DNA from: Anastatus disparis
Lineage: Eukaryota; Arthropoda; Insecta; Hymenoptera; Eupelmidae
Assembly (NCBI GenBank): GCA_017163975.1
Contig: JAFFSR010000343.1
Location: forward strand, 4,968,001-5,032,000
DNA: 64,000 bases
Direction of reading: 5' to 3'
Positions 1 to 12,130 of this stretch are shown piece by piece. The translations under genes and the position numbers were made by a program. The number at the start of each line of letters is the position of its first letter. Position 1 is the first letter of the stretch. The notes under the pieces are model-generated. The model was given only the letters and a program-made list of their open reading frames with translations. It was not told the DNA's origin and made no database searches.

Positions 1-480
1 TGTAACCTCAACTTCCGTTTCCTATCCCTGAAAGGATTGCACAAAGTGCACATACAAAGGGAATAAAGGGAAGAAGAAAAAGGGACTTTATATTAGACCC
101 GTTTTTAGCACAGACATCATGATGTAACTAGTCTGGGGTCTTTATATTTTATATGTTAGTTGTTAATAAATTAATAGACCTCTTATAGGCCAAAACTCCC
201 AAGACTTAGTCTTATCAAGAGCATACTCTTTAAGATTCAACTACTTTTAATTTCTTAAGACAAAGCATTAACCATTTAACACTATTTTACACACAAAGTT
301 TTAGCAAGAGAAAGTAAAATCATTATTGATTCTATCTTTATTACCTAAATATTGAATATTAATCTAAAGAATTCATCAAAATATTCACTAAATAAAATAC
401 AAGTGAATGTAATAATTAAATTTAATTTTTACTTTATATTAAAATATTAACTCTAATTTGAATAAGTTTTTCTTCGTTGT
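1..480. other. AT-rich sequence, nothing recognised
   Basis: I see no coding region, repeat pair or transposon end here. It is flanking sequence to the LTR-like segment that follows. Confidence 0.4.
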
Positions 481-850
481 TTCTGGTACTGGTACGGAGT
501 TGGTGATTATCCAACTCCTCGCAGACCTGCAGAAACAAACGAAATAAGAAACACTGGAGCACAAGTATTTAATTGAAAGTTGAACTTTATTTTGAGAGAG
601 CTGACCAAAGAGTGCCGTAGAATGATTCAGCTTCGATTTGTTTAAGCGTGGATCGAGCCGCTGCGGCCGCAGTTCTCCCCTACCGCTAAGTAGAAGGGAT
701 GCATTTATATATTCTACATGATACTATTACAGGTGCGCTTGGATGTGTGCTAGCGTACGTCACTTTATAGACGTGTATCAGCGCACATCCAAGCGCGTAC
801 ATATATTCTTATTAATTCCCATCTTGCACGCCGATATAATTTTTAATTGC
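481..850 (-). repeat. LTR-like promoter/terminator segment
   Basis: Read on the minus strand, this stretch has a long GC-rich inverted repeat, then a TATA box (TATATAAATG, about 700), then an AATAAA signal about 110 bases downstream (near 590), followed by a short tail. That order (U3 hairpin, TATA, short R, polyA signal) is typical of insect LTRs. I found no second copy, no target duplication and no gag/pol beside it, so it could be a solo LTR or another pol II regulatory fragment. Confidence 0.3.
735..796. repeat. 17-bp stem hairpin
   Basis: GCGCTTGGATGTGTGCT (735-751) is matched by its near-perfect reverse complement at 780-796, with a 28-nt loop. In the minus-strand LTR reading it lies upstream of the TATA box, where a protein-binding palindrome would be expected. 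Confidence 0.6.
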
Positions 851-1105
851 TACGTTGCGCCGACGCACAAGATAGAGATAGACATTATTTTAATTCAATG
901 GTCTGTACTTTTAACGCAATGATTCGCATTCAAGAGAGAATAAGTTTATTGCTAATTATCTTTTATTTAATTCTTTTTTCTAAATTATTCTCTCTCAAAT
1001 TCTCTTTCTTTTCTTTATATTATATTTGAATGAGGTCACAATTTATATTATAAAAAGTTTTATAAGAACTAATCGTGGCCCCAGTTAACTATAATATGGC
1101 TGAAA

Positions 1106-1345
1106 TTCAGCTGAAGTTTCGTTAAAATAGAACTTACAAGTTAGCTAAAAGTTGGCTAAAAAATAGCTAAAAGTTGTATAAAAGTTAGCTAAAAGTTAGT
1201 TAAAACTTAGCAGAAGTAGGATAAATTTACCTGAAAATTAGCTGAATCTATTCATAAAGTCAGTTCAACTATACAAAATTTAGATAAAAATTGACAAAAC
1301 GTCAGTCAAAAATTAGCTGAATTAGATGAATTTAGCTGCATTTAA
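1106..1345. repeat. Degenerate short tandem repeat (TTAGCTAAAAG type)
   Basis: About twenty imperfect copies of a 10-12-bp unit resembling AGTTAGCTAAA fill this stretch. Units drift towards the right end (TTAGCTGAA, TTAGATAAA). No coding potential. Confidence 0.6.
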
Positions 1346-1623
1346 AGATGCGCTGTCGACAAAAAATTTTCTCTTTTGCCTAGAAGTTAGTTAAGTGTAG
1401 ACTCTAATATTTATCATAATTGAAGTCTATACTTTGAAGAAAAGAGAAAATTTATAAGGGTAGCTAAACATGGAGAGGGTAAAAGAAAAATGAAGGAAGA
1501 AAGAATAGAGAGTGAATAAAAGTTAATAAAGCAAAATATAGTGAAACATAGATGAAGAGAGAAATACATATGCTAAAGCTCAAATAAGACCCACAAATAA
1601 GGTCCGAAAAAAGTGCTTGTATA

Positions 1624-1862
1624 TGATAACTACTCATTATATAGGATTCAATAAAAATTGCTATTTTTATTACGAAAAAATGCGCAGATCCGTAGGAGTC
1701 AAGAACTGTAGAAAAAGGTAGTTTCACTTTAATATATAATAACTAGTAATTATATAGGAACCAATAGAAAAGGCAAATCTCATTACAAGAAAAATTACAC
1801 ATACCCTTAGAGCATATATAATATGAAGCAAGCATACCATGTTAAAAAGTGGTAGTAACTTT
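1624..1862. repeat. Imperfect ~115-bp tandem duplication
   Basis: Two diverged units begin with ATAACTA-TCATTATATAGGA (1625) and its counterpart at about 1738. Both end in GGTAGT followed by ACTTTA. The similarity is visible across the unit with many substitutions, so the duplication is old. Confidence 0.5.
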
Positions 1863-2149
1863 AGGTAGAGAGTAAGAAAATATGACCTTACATCCTATCT
1901 CTCTCGCGTAACGCTTCCGTAAACGCTGCACCAGAGAAGCAGTATGCAAGTAGTCATTTTCTTTCTCTCTCACATCATTGTTAAAATAGCCACCACTTTT
2001 CCATATAACATGCTGCCTCCATCTATATATGCTCGAAACTTATACCTAAAACGAACAGGAGATTTGAAGAAAAAGGTGGTTGAATTAAATTTAAATATAT
2101 GTTATTGTATATGTAAACAAATATTAAAGAAAAGCTTAAGTTTATCTCA
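1863..2149. other. AT-rich sequence, nothing recognised
   Basis: This is flank of the Helitron that begins at 2150. Small open frames are present but nothing resembles a known family. Confidence 0.4.
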
Positions 2150-2151
2150 TC

Positions 2152-2310
2152 TTACTATTATATAAAAGGACAGCGTTTCTTTGAATGTTCTCAATTATCT
2201 CAAAAACTACTGAACCGATCGTTTTCAAATTTACTATTATATAAAAGGACAGCGTTTGTTTGAATGTTCTCAATTATCTCAAAAACTACTGAACCGATCG
2301 TTTTCAAATT
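2152..2310 (+). repeat. 79-bp tandem pair at Helitron 5' end
   Basis: TTACTATTATATAAAAGGAC at 2152 recurs at 2231. The two units are nearly identical, down to CTGAACCGATCGTTTTCAAA, so this is a recent slippage or 5'-end duplication. Confidence 0.85.
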
Positions 2311-3137
2311 CTAAATTTAAATTCTTTATAATGTGACGAGTGTCATAGGCTATATGAATAATTACTTTTTTAATCAATAATTGCAATAAAATAACTATAG
2401 ACCTAGATCTTAACGCGTAGGGAATAGGCACTACTTTTTTTCGGCGTTCTGCGGTCAACATGCTCTATCCTTGCTACTTTCCTTGGTTGCCCAATAGGTG
2501 GCGACCGATTTTGTCTTTCACTTTATTAAACTGGTACGGTAGAAATACTTATACACCTATGATATTCCGTAACTTCAACACAATAAATTTTTATTGCATA
2601 TTCTCTAATCACAGAGTAAGTTTACCTCGGATTATTTAATGAAATATTTTCCTATTCCATTAGGCAGAATCAAAAATTAGACAATTTTTTTAACTTTAGG
2701 AAAAATTTTATATCTTATTCAAGGAAATTTTTTATTCCTCAAATATTTATTGGCTCATGCATGAGAATTTAACCCTTCATGGTTAATGAAATAATTTTAA
2801 AAATAACAAATAATTATGTATGATTTGCGATTTTTTCTAAAAATTTTATTCCAAATATATTAACAAAAAATATAAGATATTTGACCCGCTTTCAAATCAC
2901 ATTAATTTTATTCAAAATACAATTTCTCATAGATTTTTCAAGAAATTTGATGTTTACAAAACTTAACCATTTTTATACAAATAAATTTTTTTTTTCATTT
3001 ATTAACACAATCGCAAATAACGTTGATTTTATCATCCTGTGATATTTTCAAACAAATATTTCAGCAAATTTTCGGAAAAAATACATTTTTTCAATATTAT
3101 ATATATTTACCGATTTTATTCAAGAAAAAATGCTTAA

Positions 3138-3334
3138 GAAAGGGCCGAACTATCTGTCTTTGTCTAATAACGTTTTTCATCATTTATGCGGTAAAAAATT
3201 TGATTGTTAGTACAAAATTTACTAATCATACTAATATCTAGCGGGGGCTGCTATTTTTTTCTTGTTATAAAGGATAGTGTTTATATAAATAATGAAAAAC
3301 GCTATTAGACAGAGACAGATAGTTCGGCCTCTTC
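3138..3334. mobile_element. TTAA MITE, 197 bp
   Basis: The ends GAAAGGGCCGAACTATCTGTC and its imperfect complement are bounded on each side by TTAA (3134-3137 and 3335-3338). TTAA target duplications are the mark of piggyBac and Kolobok transposases. No coding capacity. It sits inside the Helitron and is therefore younger than it. Confidence 0.75.
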
Positions 3335-3339
3335 TTAAG

Positions 3340-4015
3340 GTTAAATTGTCATTTTTAGTTTGAACAAAAATTTACATATTCAAGAAAAAAAATTTTTTTC
3401 AATGAAATCATTTTTTCAAAAATTTTTTTATTTTGATTTTATATTTGTCCATTTTTTAATGAATAAGTGCTGAAGGTTGAATTGTCATTTTTAGTTTATG
3501 TTTACTACAATTGACATAATTATCGAAGAAAAAAAAAATTTTTTAATGTCATTATTTTTCAAAAATTTTTTATTCTCATTTCAGATTTTTGTCATTTTTA
3601 AATAAATAAGTGCTGAAGGTTTAATTGTCATTTTTAGTTTATGTTTACTAAAATCTTAGAGCATATACTACTGGAGGCAGCTTCAAATGCGCCGTGTGCG
3701 TGGTTAAGTTGAGAGAGAGAAAGGTATATTAAGGTTGACAGATATCTCTTTTTCTCCGGCACGTAATTGATTTGTTTCGTTCCCTACTCCCTTATCACAT
3801 GACTGAGAGATTGAGATAGCTATCAACCTTAGTATATTTTTCTCTTTCTTAGCCTAACCACGCGCACGGTGCATTCAGAGCTGCCTCCAGTAGTATATGC
3901 TCTAAGACTAAAATCGACATAATTATGGAAAAAAAAAATTTTTTTTAATGTAATTATTTTTCAAAAATTTTTTAATTGATTTCATTTTTGGTCATTTTTA
4001 AAGATAAAAATTGAA
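3340..4015. repeat. ~140-bp tandem array (about 3 units)
   Basis: Each unit carries AAATTGTCATTTTTAGTTT, an A-run/T-run junction (AAAAAAATTTTTT), TTTTTCAAAAATTTTTT and AATAAGTGCTGAAGGTT. Units begin near 3342, 3480 and 3620. The third is split by the hAT MITE at 3655-3906. Minisatellites of this sort are usual inside insect Helitrons. Confidence 0.65.
3655..3906. mobile_element. hAT-like MITE, 252 bp (copy 1)
   Basis: The TIR starts CTTAGAGCATATACTACTGG and ends with its complement. The element is flanked by a perfect 8-bp direct duplication, ACTAAAAT (3647-3654 and 3907-3914), the signature of hAT transposases. The subterminal parts pair further, giving a foldback shape. A second family member is at 29789-30029. 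Confidence 0.9.
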
Positions 4016-4560
4016 TTATTTTGTACTTTTTTCATGTCACTTTAATTTTAATAACTTACGATTTTTTTATTAAAAATGACACTTCGTTCACTTCTCAATA
4101 GGTGGCGACCTGTTTTGCCGCTCTCTCTACTAGATTAGCACGGTATAGGTACTTATATCGCGAGGATAATGCGAACAGCTTATCGGCAATAAATTTTTAT
4201 TGCACTTATTCCCTATCATTGTTGAACATTCATATTTATTAATGAATATCTCTTTTACGATTTTGATTTGCTAAAAAAATTTTCTATCGTCAATTTAAAT
4301 ATATTTTTTGACTTATTGGTACTAAATTCAACATATCGAAAAAAAAAAAAAAATTCAATGCTTATTTTTTCTACAAAAAGAAAATTATTTTAAATGAAAA
4401 TTCATTCTATCATCACATAATTCACAAACAAAAAATGTTGTGTATTTCGAAGTTTTGTAAGAGTATGATTTAATAAATAATAGTTTTTGAGATTCTATTT
4501 CTATACCTACCGACTTCTGCCAAACTATTGCGCGGGCGAAGCCGAGACGGGGGAGGCTAG

Positions 4561-5189
4561 TATGTTATATATGGAATGTCATGTAGTTCTGTTCGATTAC
4601 ATGTATATAATTAACTTCACCGATTTTCAATAAAGAGCAAATATATGTAGTTTTATATTTGAAATAAAAACAACAACAAAAAATAAATTTCAAACATAGA
4701 TTTACTTTATACTAGAAATAAGTGAAACTAATTGTTATAAAGGACACTAAAAAAAAGCCGAATGCACGCGCTGCGAAATCGATTGTTGTGAATGATTTGG
4801 GCAACATTCGCAGCTACTAATAACGGAAAATTGCAATATAAGAGTGCGTAACAATATCGCAGCCAATCATTCCAACTTTCTGTATAAAAGATAACATTAA
4901 TCGGAGCAGAGCGCTGCGACTAAGCTGCGTTGTGGCTCGCTACGGCTCTCCGTAGTCTACGGCACAGAAAGGTGAATCCGAACACAGCGATTCATTGCGT
5001 GGTCGCTCGCTTTGAATGCCAATCTCAAGCATTGCGACAACGCTTTGAACACATTTGCTTGATTAATAAATAACATTAAAAAAATGATAATTTTCACTTC
5101 CTTTTATATATTTTTTTAATGTTCATGTAATTATGTGAATTCATAATTTTGAACTATTTTTAAAAATTTATAATTTATAAATACAGTTA
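4561..5189. other. Unassigned, includes a GC-richer patch
   Basis: No gene recognised. The part from about 4750 to 5060 is richer in GC, with repeated GCGACTAAGC/GTGGCTCGC-like words, and may be a promoter or transposon remnant. I could not find its partner in the window. Confidence 0.3.
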
Positions 5190-5193
5190 TTAA

Positions 5194-5593
5194 GAGTCAG
5201 CTGTATACCGACACAGTCACCTGTTTTACCGAATCTATTTAAAATTTATTTTTTATAAAAACTAATAGCTTCAGGCAGAAATAAAGAGATGGTTTCGATT
5301 CGTGTAATAGAAAGTAATATTTTCTCTGATAAGAATAATTTAATTCCACCGCTTTGTTTTCAAGAAAAGTTGGAATAACTTGAAAATCCTATTATTTGAC
5401 ACTAATTTCTAATTTTTTAAGTTATTCCAACTTTTCTTAAAAACGAAGCAATAAAATTAATTCATACTAATCAAAGAAAATATTACATTTTATTAAACAC
5501 ATCGAAACCATCTCTTTATTTTTGCCTCTTGTTGCTAATTTTGGGAAAAAAGTCAATTTTTTAATTAGAAAAGGACAGAGATACAGCGGACTC
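5194..5593. mobile_element. Foldback TTAA MITE, 400 bp
   Basis: TTAA (5190-5193 and 5594-5597) bounds an element starting GAGTCAGCTGTAT and ending ATACAGCGGACTC. Long inner arms pair with each other: AAGAAAAGTTGGAATAACTT on the left against AAGTTATTCCAACTTTTCTT on the right, so the whole element can fold into one hairpin. Its plan (ends with AAGGACAG near the right, central AGAAAAGT stem) matches the MITE at 42095-42479, so the two look like diverged relatives. Confidence 0.8.
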
Positions 5594-5597
5594 TTAA

Positions 5598-6839
5598 TGC
5601 TTTAATATCTTTGATTATTTTTTTTTTATTTTTAGATTTATTAGGACATATTTAAAGTTAAATAGTTAAAAAACTATACTAATAAATCTATTAACAAATC
5701 TGAAAATAAAACAAATAAAAAATTGAGAAAGAAAATAACTTTTTTTAACAAACAATTTATGTGATTATGGATAATAACATTTATGAAGTTATTACTAAAC
5801 ATTAGATCACCTTAATTATATTGTTCCAAATTTTACTGCAAGTTGTATTCACTTGCAGTAAAAGGGAAAATATTTACAGATGATTTTTATGCTATTTTAA
5901 ATTCTTAATTAATTTAGGTACAAAATAAATAATTAATAAATATTTCCAAGTAAAAAATACTCAAAGCCTGGTAGAACTAAGATTTATTGGTAATATCGTC
6001 ACTACATATTTACACATGATATCTGATAAAAATATATTTGTACGTTTTCTTCAAAACAAAGTGCGTGTGAAGAAAGAAAATCTTATGATTGATTAAAAAT
6101 GACTGTTTTAAATACTTTTCCGCAAATTCAGGTGTTTTTACAAATTTTCTTTGTTATCGCTGAAATTTATTCATTCTTTATAAAAAAATATTAAGTCAAG
6201 ACATTCAATATCAAATTAACTGAGGCAGTTTTCGTGTATATTCAATAGTGATTTTTCACCTAACAGGTAAGTTAAAAAGTCTACATATTGTCATTTAAAA
6301 AAATTCAATTATATTGTACACGTTATTTTCAACAAAAATAGTTCTATTAAGTTTTTACAATAGTTTGATACTTTTTAATAGAAAATTTAGTAAAAAATTA
6401 ATTTAACCAAAAAATTTGAGTAAATAAAAATATTCCATTACTTTGAATTTTTAACCACAAAATTTTTTATTTTTATTTTGGAAATCAAATGGAACATATT
6501 CCCAGACTCATTGATTTTTATTATTTAGCCGTGTACTTACTATTTTATTTTTCTCTATTGAATTATTATTTACTTACACTGTAATAATATTTTAGAATAT
6601 TTTCTCCTTGGTTAATATATTATTTTATTATTTTATTTTTCTTTGTTTGTAAAAATTATTTTACGTAAATTATTTATGTGAAAGCATTCTTTCTTTGTAC
6701 ACAATTGATTAACTTAAAGGTTAATTAATTTTATCGTCGAAAATTTATTTTTGTTAGGAATATTATTGTAACAAAATTGATGTTCTATATAAAACTCAAA
6801 TAGAATTATTGCGAAAAATATCTAATTGTTATCCTGAAT
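5598..6839. other. AT-rich sequence upstream of the BEL element
   Basis: No gene recognised. The BEL 5' LTR should lie here if it survives, but I could not find a matching copy downstream of 12130. Confidence 0.35.
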
Positions 6840-6899
6840 TTTGTAACAGAGAGAAGACCAAACGCACAAAGGGAGGTGCAGAGGCTCAGCTAACTTGAA

Positions 6900-8107
6900 T
6901 GGAAAAATACTATCAAGCTTTTTAGGAACATCATGAGAAATGCTTAAGGTCCAGGTCAAAGGACAAAACTTACGCCTATTTCACTGAAAATTTAGCAGAC
7001 CAAATAGAGGACACTTATTATTTATTGAAAGGAGAATTTAATGATTTTTTTGATGAATTGAACACTTCTGTTCAAATTCAAGCTGATCAGTCGCTGCTCC
7101 GCATCCCCAACAGAGATGGAGCTGTTCTAGCCAGAGCTTACAGACATCTGCCTAAAATTAATATATCCCAATTCTCAGGAAAGCACGCAGATTGGGAAAA
7201 CTTCAGGGACATCTTTAGATCTATTATACATCGGTGTGACTCAATCTCTACGGTGGATAAATTTAATTATTTACGCACGCATGTATCTGGTAAGGCTCTT
7301 GACAGTGTACGCAGATACGCGTTGACTGCTGAAAATTATGAACAAGCTTGGATTGCTCTAAAAACTTATTACGAGAATTAACTTCGGTTGATTAATACTC
7401 ATCTTGGCAATTTCTTTTTTGTAAAGATTATCAAATAAGTAGGCGCTGCTGCGCTAAGTAAATTGCTTAAAGATGTAACGGCTCTCCTTGATGCATTAGC
7501 AAATTTAAGTCACCCTGTCGTGCAGTGGTCAGATATTTTAGTCTTTTTCATCACTGGTCGATTTGATGACAACACTCAGAAGGATTGGCAGAGATGGCTG
7601 GGGAATTCTGTTGACCCTCTCACATATGATCAAATTAAAAATTTTATAGAATCACAAATAATCATGCTGGAAGCAGTGGAAGCTGGCAACAAACGCGCAA
7701 TTAGAACTCCAAGTTCAAATAAAAACTCTAAAGCTCAGTAAGTTATATCTAACTCTCATCAAAGCCTTTCTATCGAAGAAAGTCCTCAATCTTCAAATAA
7801 AAATTGTTCCTTCTGTTCTCGTAATTACTTTGTGTCCTCTTGTAATGATTTTAAATCCAAGGATTTCAAAGTAAGGAAAGATTTTGTAACATCGAAACGA
7901 CTCTGTTTCAATTGTTTGGGTTATCACCATATCAAAGATTGTAAATTCAAAGGTCGATGCTTCTCATGTAAAGGGAGACATCACTCGCTCCTTTACGACC
8001 CTAAGGGATCCTCATCCCCTCCCATAGGGAATCACACAGCTGATTCTTCTGCCAGTTTAATTTTTTCAGCTAATACGCAAGACAAGTTACGGAGTCAGAT
8101 GAATTAA
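6900..8107 (+). pseudogene. BEL gag, broken
   Basis: This is the capsid region and nucleocapsid of a BEL polyprotein. LPKINISQFSGKHADWENF (about 7148-7205) is the conserved DUF1759-type gag core, followed by IIHRCDSISTVDKFNYL and the SGKALDSV block. A second open stretch (7463-7738) continues the capsid. The third (7832-8107) holds two cysteine/histidine clusters, CFNCLGYHHIKDC and CFSCKGRHHSLLYD; the second has lost its final Cys. Three stops or frameshifts separate these segments and the N-terminus (6840-7020) is heavily decayed. Confidence 0.8.
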
Positions 8108-8109
8108 AC

Positions 8110-8829
8110 TGATAATTCGCGTTTTGATGAGATCAATTCATCTTCTTCCCATTTAACAATCAATCAAGCATCATACAACATTATCAGTTCAAATACCTCT
8201 GTCAAAGAGCAAGATAACCTATCTAATCAAGTTAATTCCGTAACTCAGTCGAACGCTGAAGAGCTCCTTACAAACTCTCACTCAAGAAGTAATTGTGGTT
8301 CTCAACAAATGTTTTCTGGTTCATCAAGGTATAAGGTTCAAATGGATCAGAGCATGTGGTCAGAGCTCTCATCGATCCGTGTTCAAAGTCATCATTTGTT
8401 TCAGGATCTCTCAGAAATCGGTTAAGATTAAAAACCACAGCCGTTAATATTCCCATTACTGGCACTGGTGGTGAATTGATTGTAACAAGCAAAAAAATGA
8501 TTGAACTTTCATTTCAAACTTGGTTCAATAACTCTACTTCATTTGGTTTAGAAGCTCAAGTTTCACTTCAAATCTCATCGAATCACCCTCCGACTGTGTG
8601 TTCAAACACTTCAATGCCCCTTTTGAAGGATTTGCAATTAGCTGATCCTCAATATATGCACAATTTTTACGTGGGTGTTCTTCTAGGAGCTTCAATTTAT
8701 TCCAAAATTCTCTGTGGTTCAATAAGAAAGAATAATGCTGGGGGTCCAATTGCCATTGAGACTACTTTAGGCTGGTTGTTACTAGGTGAAGTAAATAATT
8801 GTCTTGAGTCCTCTAAAAACAACATTTAA
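8110..8829 (+). pseudogene. BEL aspartic protease region (DUF1758 type)
   Basis: The open stretch 8356-8829 starts MVRALIDPCSKSSFVS, the position of the protease active site in BEL polyproteins. The family normally reads D-S-G or D-T-G there, so the DPC seen here should be inactive. ITGTGG and the LLGASIYSKILCG block further on are usual for this domain. The linker before 8356 is closed by stops. Confidence 0.7.
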
Positions 8830-8880
8830 ACGAAAGATCAATCTTTTCTCGTCTTTCTTTATTCGACCTTAGAACCGCAA

Positions 8881-10038
8881 TTGGATGAGCTCTTGCAAAG
8901 CTTTTGGAAGCAAAAACAGCTACCTAAAAGAGAAATTTTCACAAAGGAAGAAAATGATTGTGAAAACCATTTTAAAGAGACACACTCTCGCAATTCAGCG
9001 GGAAGATATGTTCTAAAACTACCAGTTGAAGAACGATCAATTATCGAATCTTTAGATTCTAATAAATCATATCGCATCGCTTGCAGCATGTTCTACAATC
9101 TTAAAAGAAAATTTATTAAAGATGAAAAGCTTAAGGCTAGCTATCATCAATTCATGCACGAGTATGAAGATCTCAATCACATGTATAAGGTATCTCTTCC
9201 TACTCTTTTCAATGCTCACCACAATTCATTGTTTCTACCTCATCATGGAGTGTGGAAGGAGAATAGCTCCACTACTAAGCTTCGAACCGTTTTTATTGGT
9301 TCCCAAAAATTAAGATCAGGTTTCTCATTGAATTCAGCATTATACGTTTGGCCCAATTTATTGCCCAACTTGGCTGATTTATTATGCTCTTGGAGATGCT
9401 ATAAGCATGCCTTTACTTCTGACATCGAGAAAATGTACAAACAGATTCTTATTCACCCAGAAGATCATCAATTTCAATCTATTGTTTCGAGAGAATCACC
9501 AACGGAACCGATTCAAATTTGCAGGTTAGCCACGGTTACATACGGACTAACTTCATCTACTCATTCAGCTCATCGTACCTTAAAACAATTGGCGATCGAT
9601 CATATGTTTGAATACCCTCAAGGTGCAGGAATTTTGCAAGAAGAAATCTATATGGATGATGTTTTATCGGGTGATCATTCTATTGAAAACGCTGTTAGAA
9701 AAAGAAATGAATTGATAAACTTAACTTGGGCAGGAGACTTTAAGCTTCGCAAATGGTCATCAAATTTATTTTCTTTAATTACTGATCTTCCTAAGGATGA
9801 TATTGATTTGAACAACGATACTATCTCTGACCAAAAGTATGCTACTACAATTTTAGGGTTGTCTTGGCATCCTAAGGAGGACAGTTTTCACTTCTGTTTA
9901 AAATCTTCCAAGTTTGTATCCTCTTGGACAAAAAGGACAGTGTTGTCCGAAATAGCGAAACTTTTCGATCCCTGTAGGATGGATTGCATCTATCATAATC
10001 ACCTCAAAAATAATCATGCAAGCCCTCTGGTTATCTAG
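8881..10038 (+). pseudogene. BEL reverse transcriptase
   Basis: This open stretch of 385 codons starts at the FWKQKQLPKRE block that precedes the RT in BEL elements. GRYVLKLPV (about 40 residues in), FIGSQKLRSGFSLNSAL, DIEKMYKQILIHPEDHQFQ and the catalytic box YMDDVLSGD (near 9650) are all present, so both metal-binding aspartates of the YxDD motif survive. It joins the RNase H part through an overlapping frame at 10016. The element as a whole is non-functional because gag, protease and integrase are broken. Confidence 0.9.
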
Positions 10039-10612
10039 GATTTCGTGGTATGATGAGCTTCCCAATAAACTCGTTACTAGATGGTTGAAGTGGTACAATC
10101 AATTGGAATATGTCAATAATATCTCTATTCCTAGATGGACTCATTATAATCCATCTTCTAAGTTAATCGAATTACACGGCTTTGCCGACGCATCCAAATC
10201 AGCTTTCGGTGTAGTGTTGTACCTGCGTGTAACGCTAGAAACAAACGTTTTTGTCTCTCTACAGCTGGCCAAAAGCAAAGTTGCATCCTTGAAATCGTTA
10301 TCAATTCCTAGATTGGAATTGTGTGCTAGTCATTTGTTAGCAAAGTTGGTGAAACATTTTTTAAGTATCAACATAATTTCACCATCTTCCATTCACCTTT
10401 GGTCGGACTTTACCGACGTATTAGCTTGGTTGAGTGACCATCCATCTCGTTGGCCCACGTTTATTGCCAATCATTGTTCCGACATTCATCATTTACTGCC
10501 TGATACAGTTTGGCATCATGTCAAGTCTCGAGAAAACCCTGCTGATATTCTTTCGAGGATGTTCAGCAAGCAAACTGCTTGGCAACTCCTTATGGTGGAA
10601 AGAAACTCATGA
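10016..10612 (+). pseudogene. BEL RNase H region
   Basis: LHGFADASKSAFGVVLYLR carries the first catalytic Asp of the BEL RNase H. SIPRLELCASHLLAKL gives the conserved Glu, IHLWSDFTDVLAWL the second Asp (SD-T/S), and VKSRENPADILSRM the closing N-P-AD motif. Frame +1 relative to the RT stretch that ends at 10038, with a 20-nt overlap. It stops at 10612, after which the frame changes again. Confidence 0.85.
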
Positions 10613-10639
10613 TTAAGAGAGTCTACCAAGCCTTGGAAA

Positions 10640-12130
10640 ATGACTAGCGAAGTTTCACCCTTCAATTCACACGAATCCAAATGCAAGACCTTGGTCGATA
10701 CTATATTATCTCAAGCTAGCATTCAAGCAACCTATAAGTTCGATTTAATCTATCATTGTTTCACTTTGCACAAATTGCTAAGAATAACTGCTCCGTGTCT
10801 CAGATTTGTACTAAAGCTGATGCACAAAGGTTTTAAGGGTTCAAAAGGCAAATTCTATTTGTCATCACTTGAATTTCTTAATTCTCTCCACTCCAATCAC
10901 CTCATAGAAGTTTCCGCAATCGAAATAAATGCCGCCAAACTATTCTGAATCCAATCTCATCAGAAGCTTCATTTTTTCAGAGAAATTAAGGAACTTTAAT
11001 GTGATAAGACATTGAGCTCTAAAAGTTCACTAATTCATTTGAATCTTGTAGTAATTAAAGGACAATTAAGAGTAGGTGGTCGAATTCGACACTCGCTCTT
11101 GGATGAAGAACAAAAAAATCCCATAATTTTATTCAATAATGATCCTTTGCCTTATCTCATTATTAAAAATGCACATACTAGGTCACTTCGCGGAGGCACC
11201 CAATTAACCTTATGCGCTATCAGAAGAGAATATTTCATAATAAAAGGTCATCAAGCAGTTCGATCTTTCGTTAGTAAATGTGTACCTTGCCTAAGATTCT
11301 CCCGAACACAATCAAGTAAGAAAGTGGGTGATTTGCCTAGTTCTAGATTATCACCTGGTTACCCATTTTAGAAAAGTGGAGTCAATTATGCAGGTCCCAT
11401 TCATATTACGCTGACTAAGACTCGTTATATCTGTTTGTTCATCTGTATCACAACTTGCGCAGTTCATCTTGAAGTAGCTGAAGACTACACTTAAGACTCA
11501 TTTTTACCCGCCTTCAGAAGATTCTCTTCGCGTAGAGGACATTGCTTAGACCTATTTAGTGACCAAGGAACTAATTTCATTGGCGGTGACTTTGTTCTGA
11601 AGGAACTATTAACAAGTAAAAATTTTAGAAATAACCCATTATTTCATTCATTAGCTTCAAATGGAACAACGTGGCACTTTAACCCATCCAGCGCTCCTCA
11701 TTTTGGTAGAATTTGGGAGGCTGCGGTGCAATCAACAAAACACCATTTAAGACATATCATCGGAGAACAAGTGTTAACGTACTCCGAGCTATCAACTCTA
11801 CTATGCGAAATCGAAGCATATTTAAACTCAAGACCTCTGTTGCCTTTAAATGACAATAGCACTGATGAGGTACTCAGTCCATCTCATTTTCTAATGCAAC
11901 GATCTTCCTTAGTGTCTGCTCCCAAAGCTGTTCAACAGAAAATTCAACTAGGTAAAAGATGGGAATTAGTAACACAGATGGTCCAATCTTTCTGGGACCG
12001 CTGGTCCATGGAATATTTAAATTCGTTACAAAAACGCAATAAATGACTACACCCACAACGTTCCTTTTAAATCGGAGATATTGTACTAATCAAGATGGAA
12101 ACAACAGCCCCTGATCGTAATGTAAAAATT
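10640..12130 (+). pseudogene. BEL integrase and C-terminal domain
   Basis: The H2C2 zinc-binding domain is in 11012-11371 (HTRSLRGGTQ...REYF...CVPCLRF). The catalytic core follows in broken frames: YAGPIHITLTKTRYICLFI, CAVHLEVAEDYT then a stop, LFSDQGTNFIG with the second Asp, and FGRIWEAAVQSTKHHLRHI with the Glu region. The segment 11726-12046 ends with DEVLSPSHFLMQRSS and WELVTQMVQSFWDRW, the DUF5641-type tail of BEL integrases, and short traces of GDIVLIK occur past 12060. Confidence 0.85.

Larger units (their letters stand above)
2150..4560 (+). mobile_element. Non-autonomous Helitron
   Basis: The left end follows an A and begins TCTTACTATTATATAAAAGG. The right end is GCGCGGGCGAAGCCG, a few bases, then CTAG followed by T. 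Helitrons insert between A and T, start with TC and end in CTRR after a short hairpin; GGGCGAAGCC supplies the hairpin. The GCGGGCGAAGCC..CTAG ending is common among insect Helitrons. The interior encodes nothing. It holds an ~80-bp tandem pair at the left end, a directly repeated block (about 2490-2620 and 4099-4215, both starting ATAGGTGGCGACC), a ~140-bp tandem array, and two later MITE insertions. The exact 5' base is less sure than the 3' end because the first repeat is duplicated. Confidence 0.7.
6840..12130 (+). mobile_element. Degenerate BEL/Pao LTR retrotransposon body
   Basis: Gag, DUF1758-type protease, reverse transcriptase, RNase H, integrase and DUF5641-type C-terminus follow in the BEL/Pao order on the plus strand over about 5.3 kb. 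Frames are broken repeatedly, so the copy is dead, but the RT and RNase H stretches remain long. No LTR pair or primer-binding site could be recognised at either side; the flanks have probably diverged or been lost. Confidence 0.85.

Noticed and set aside
5000..5060. tRNA gene in the GC-richer patch
   Set aside because: No A box/B box pair or cloverleaf could be drawn.
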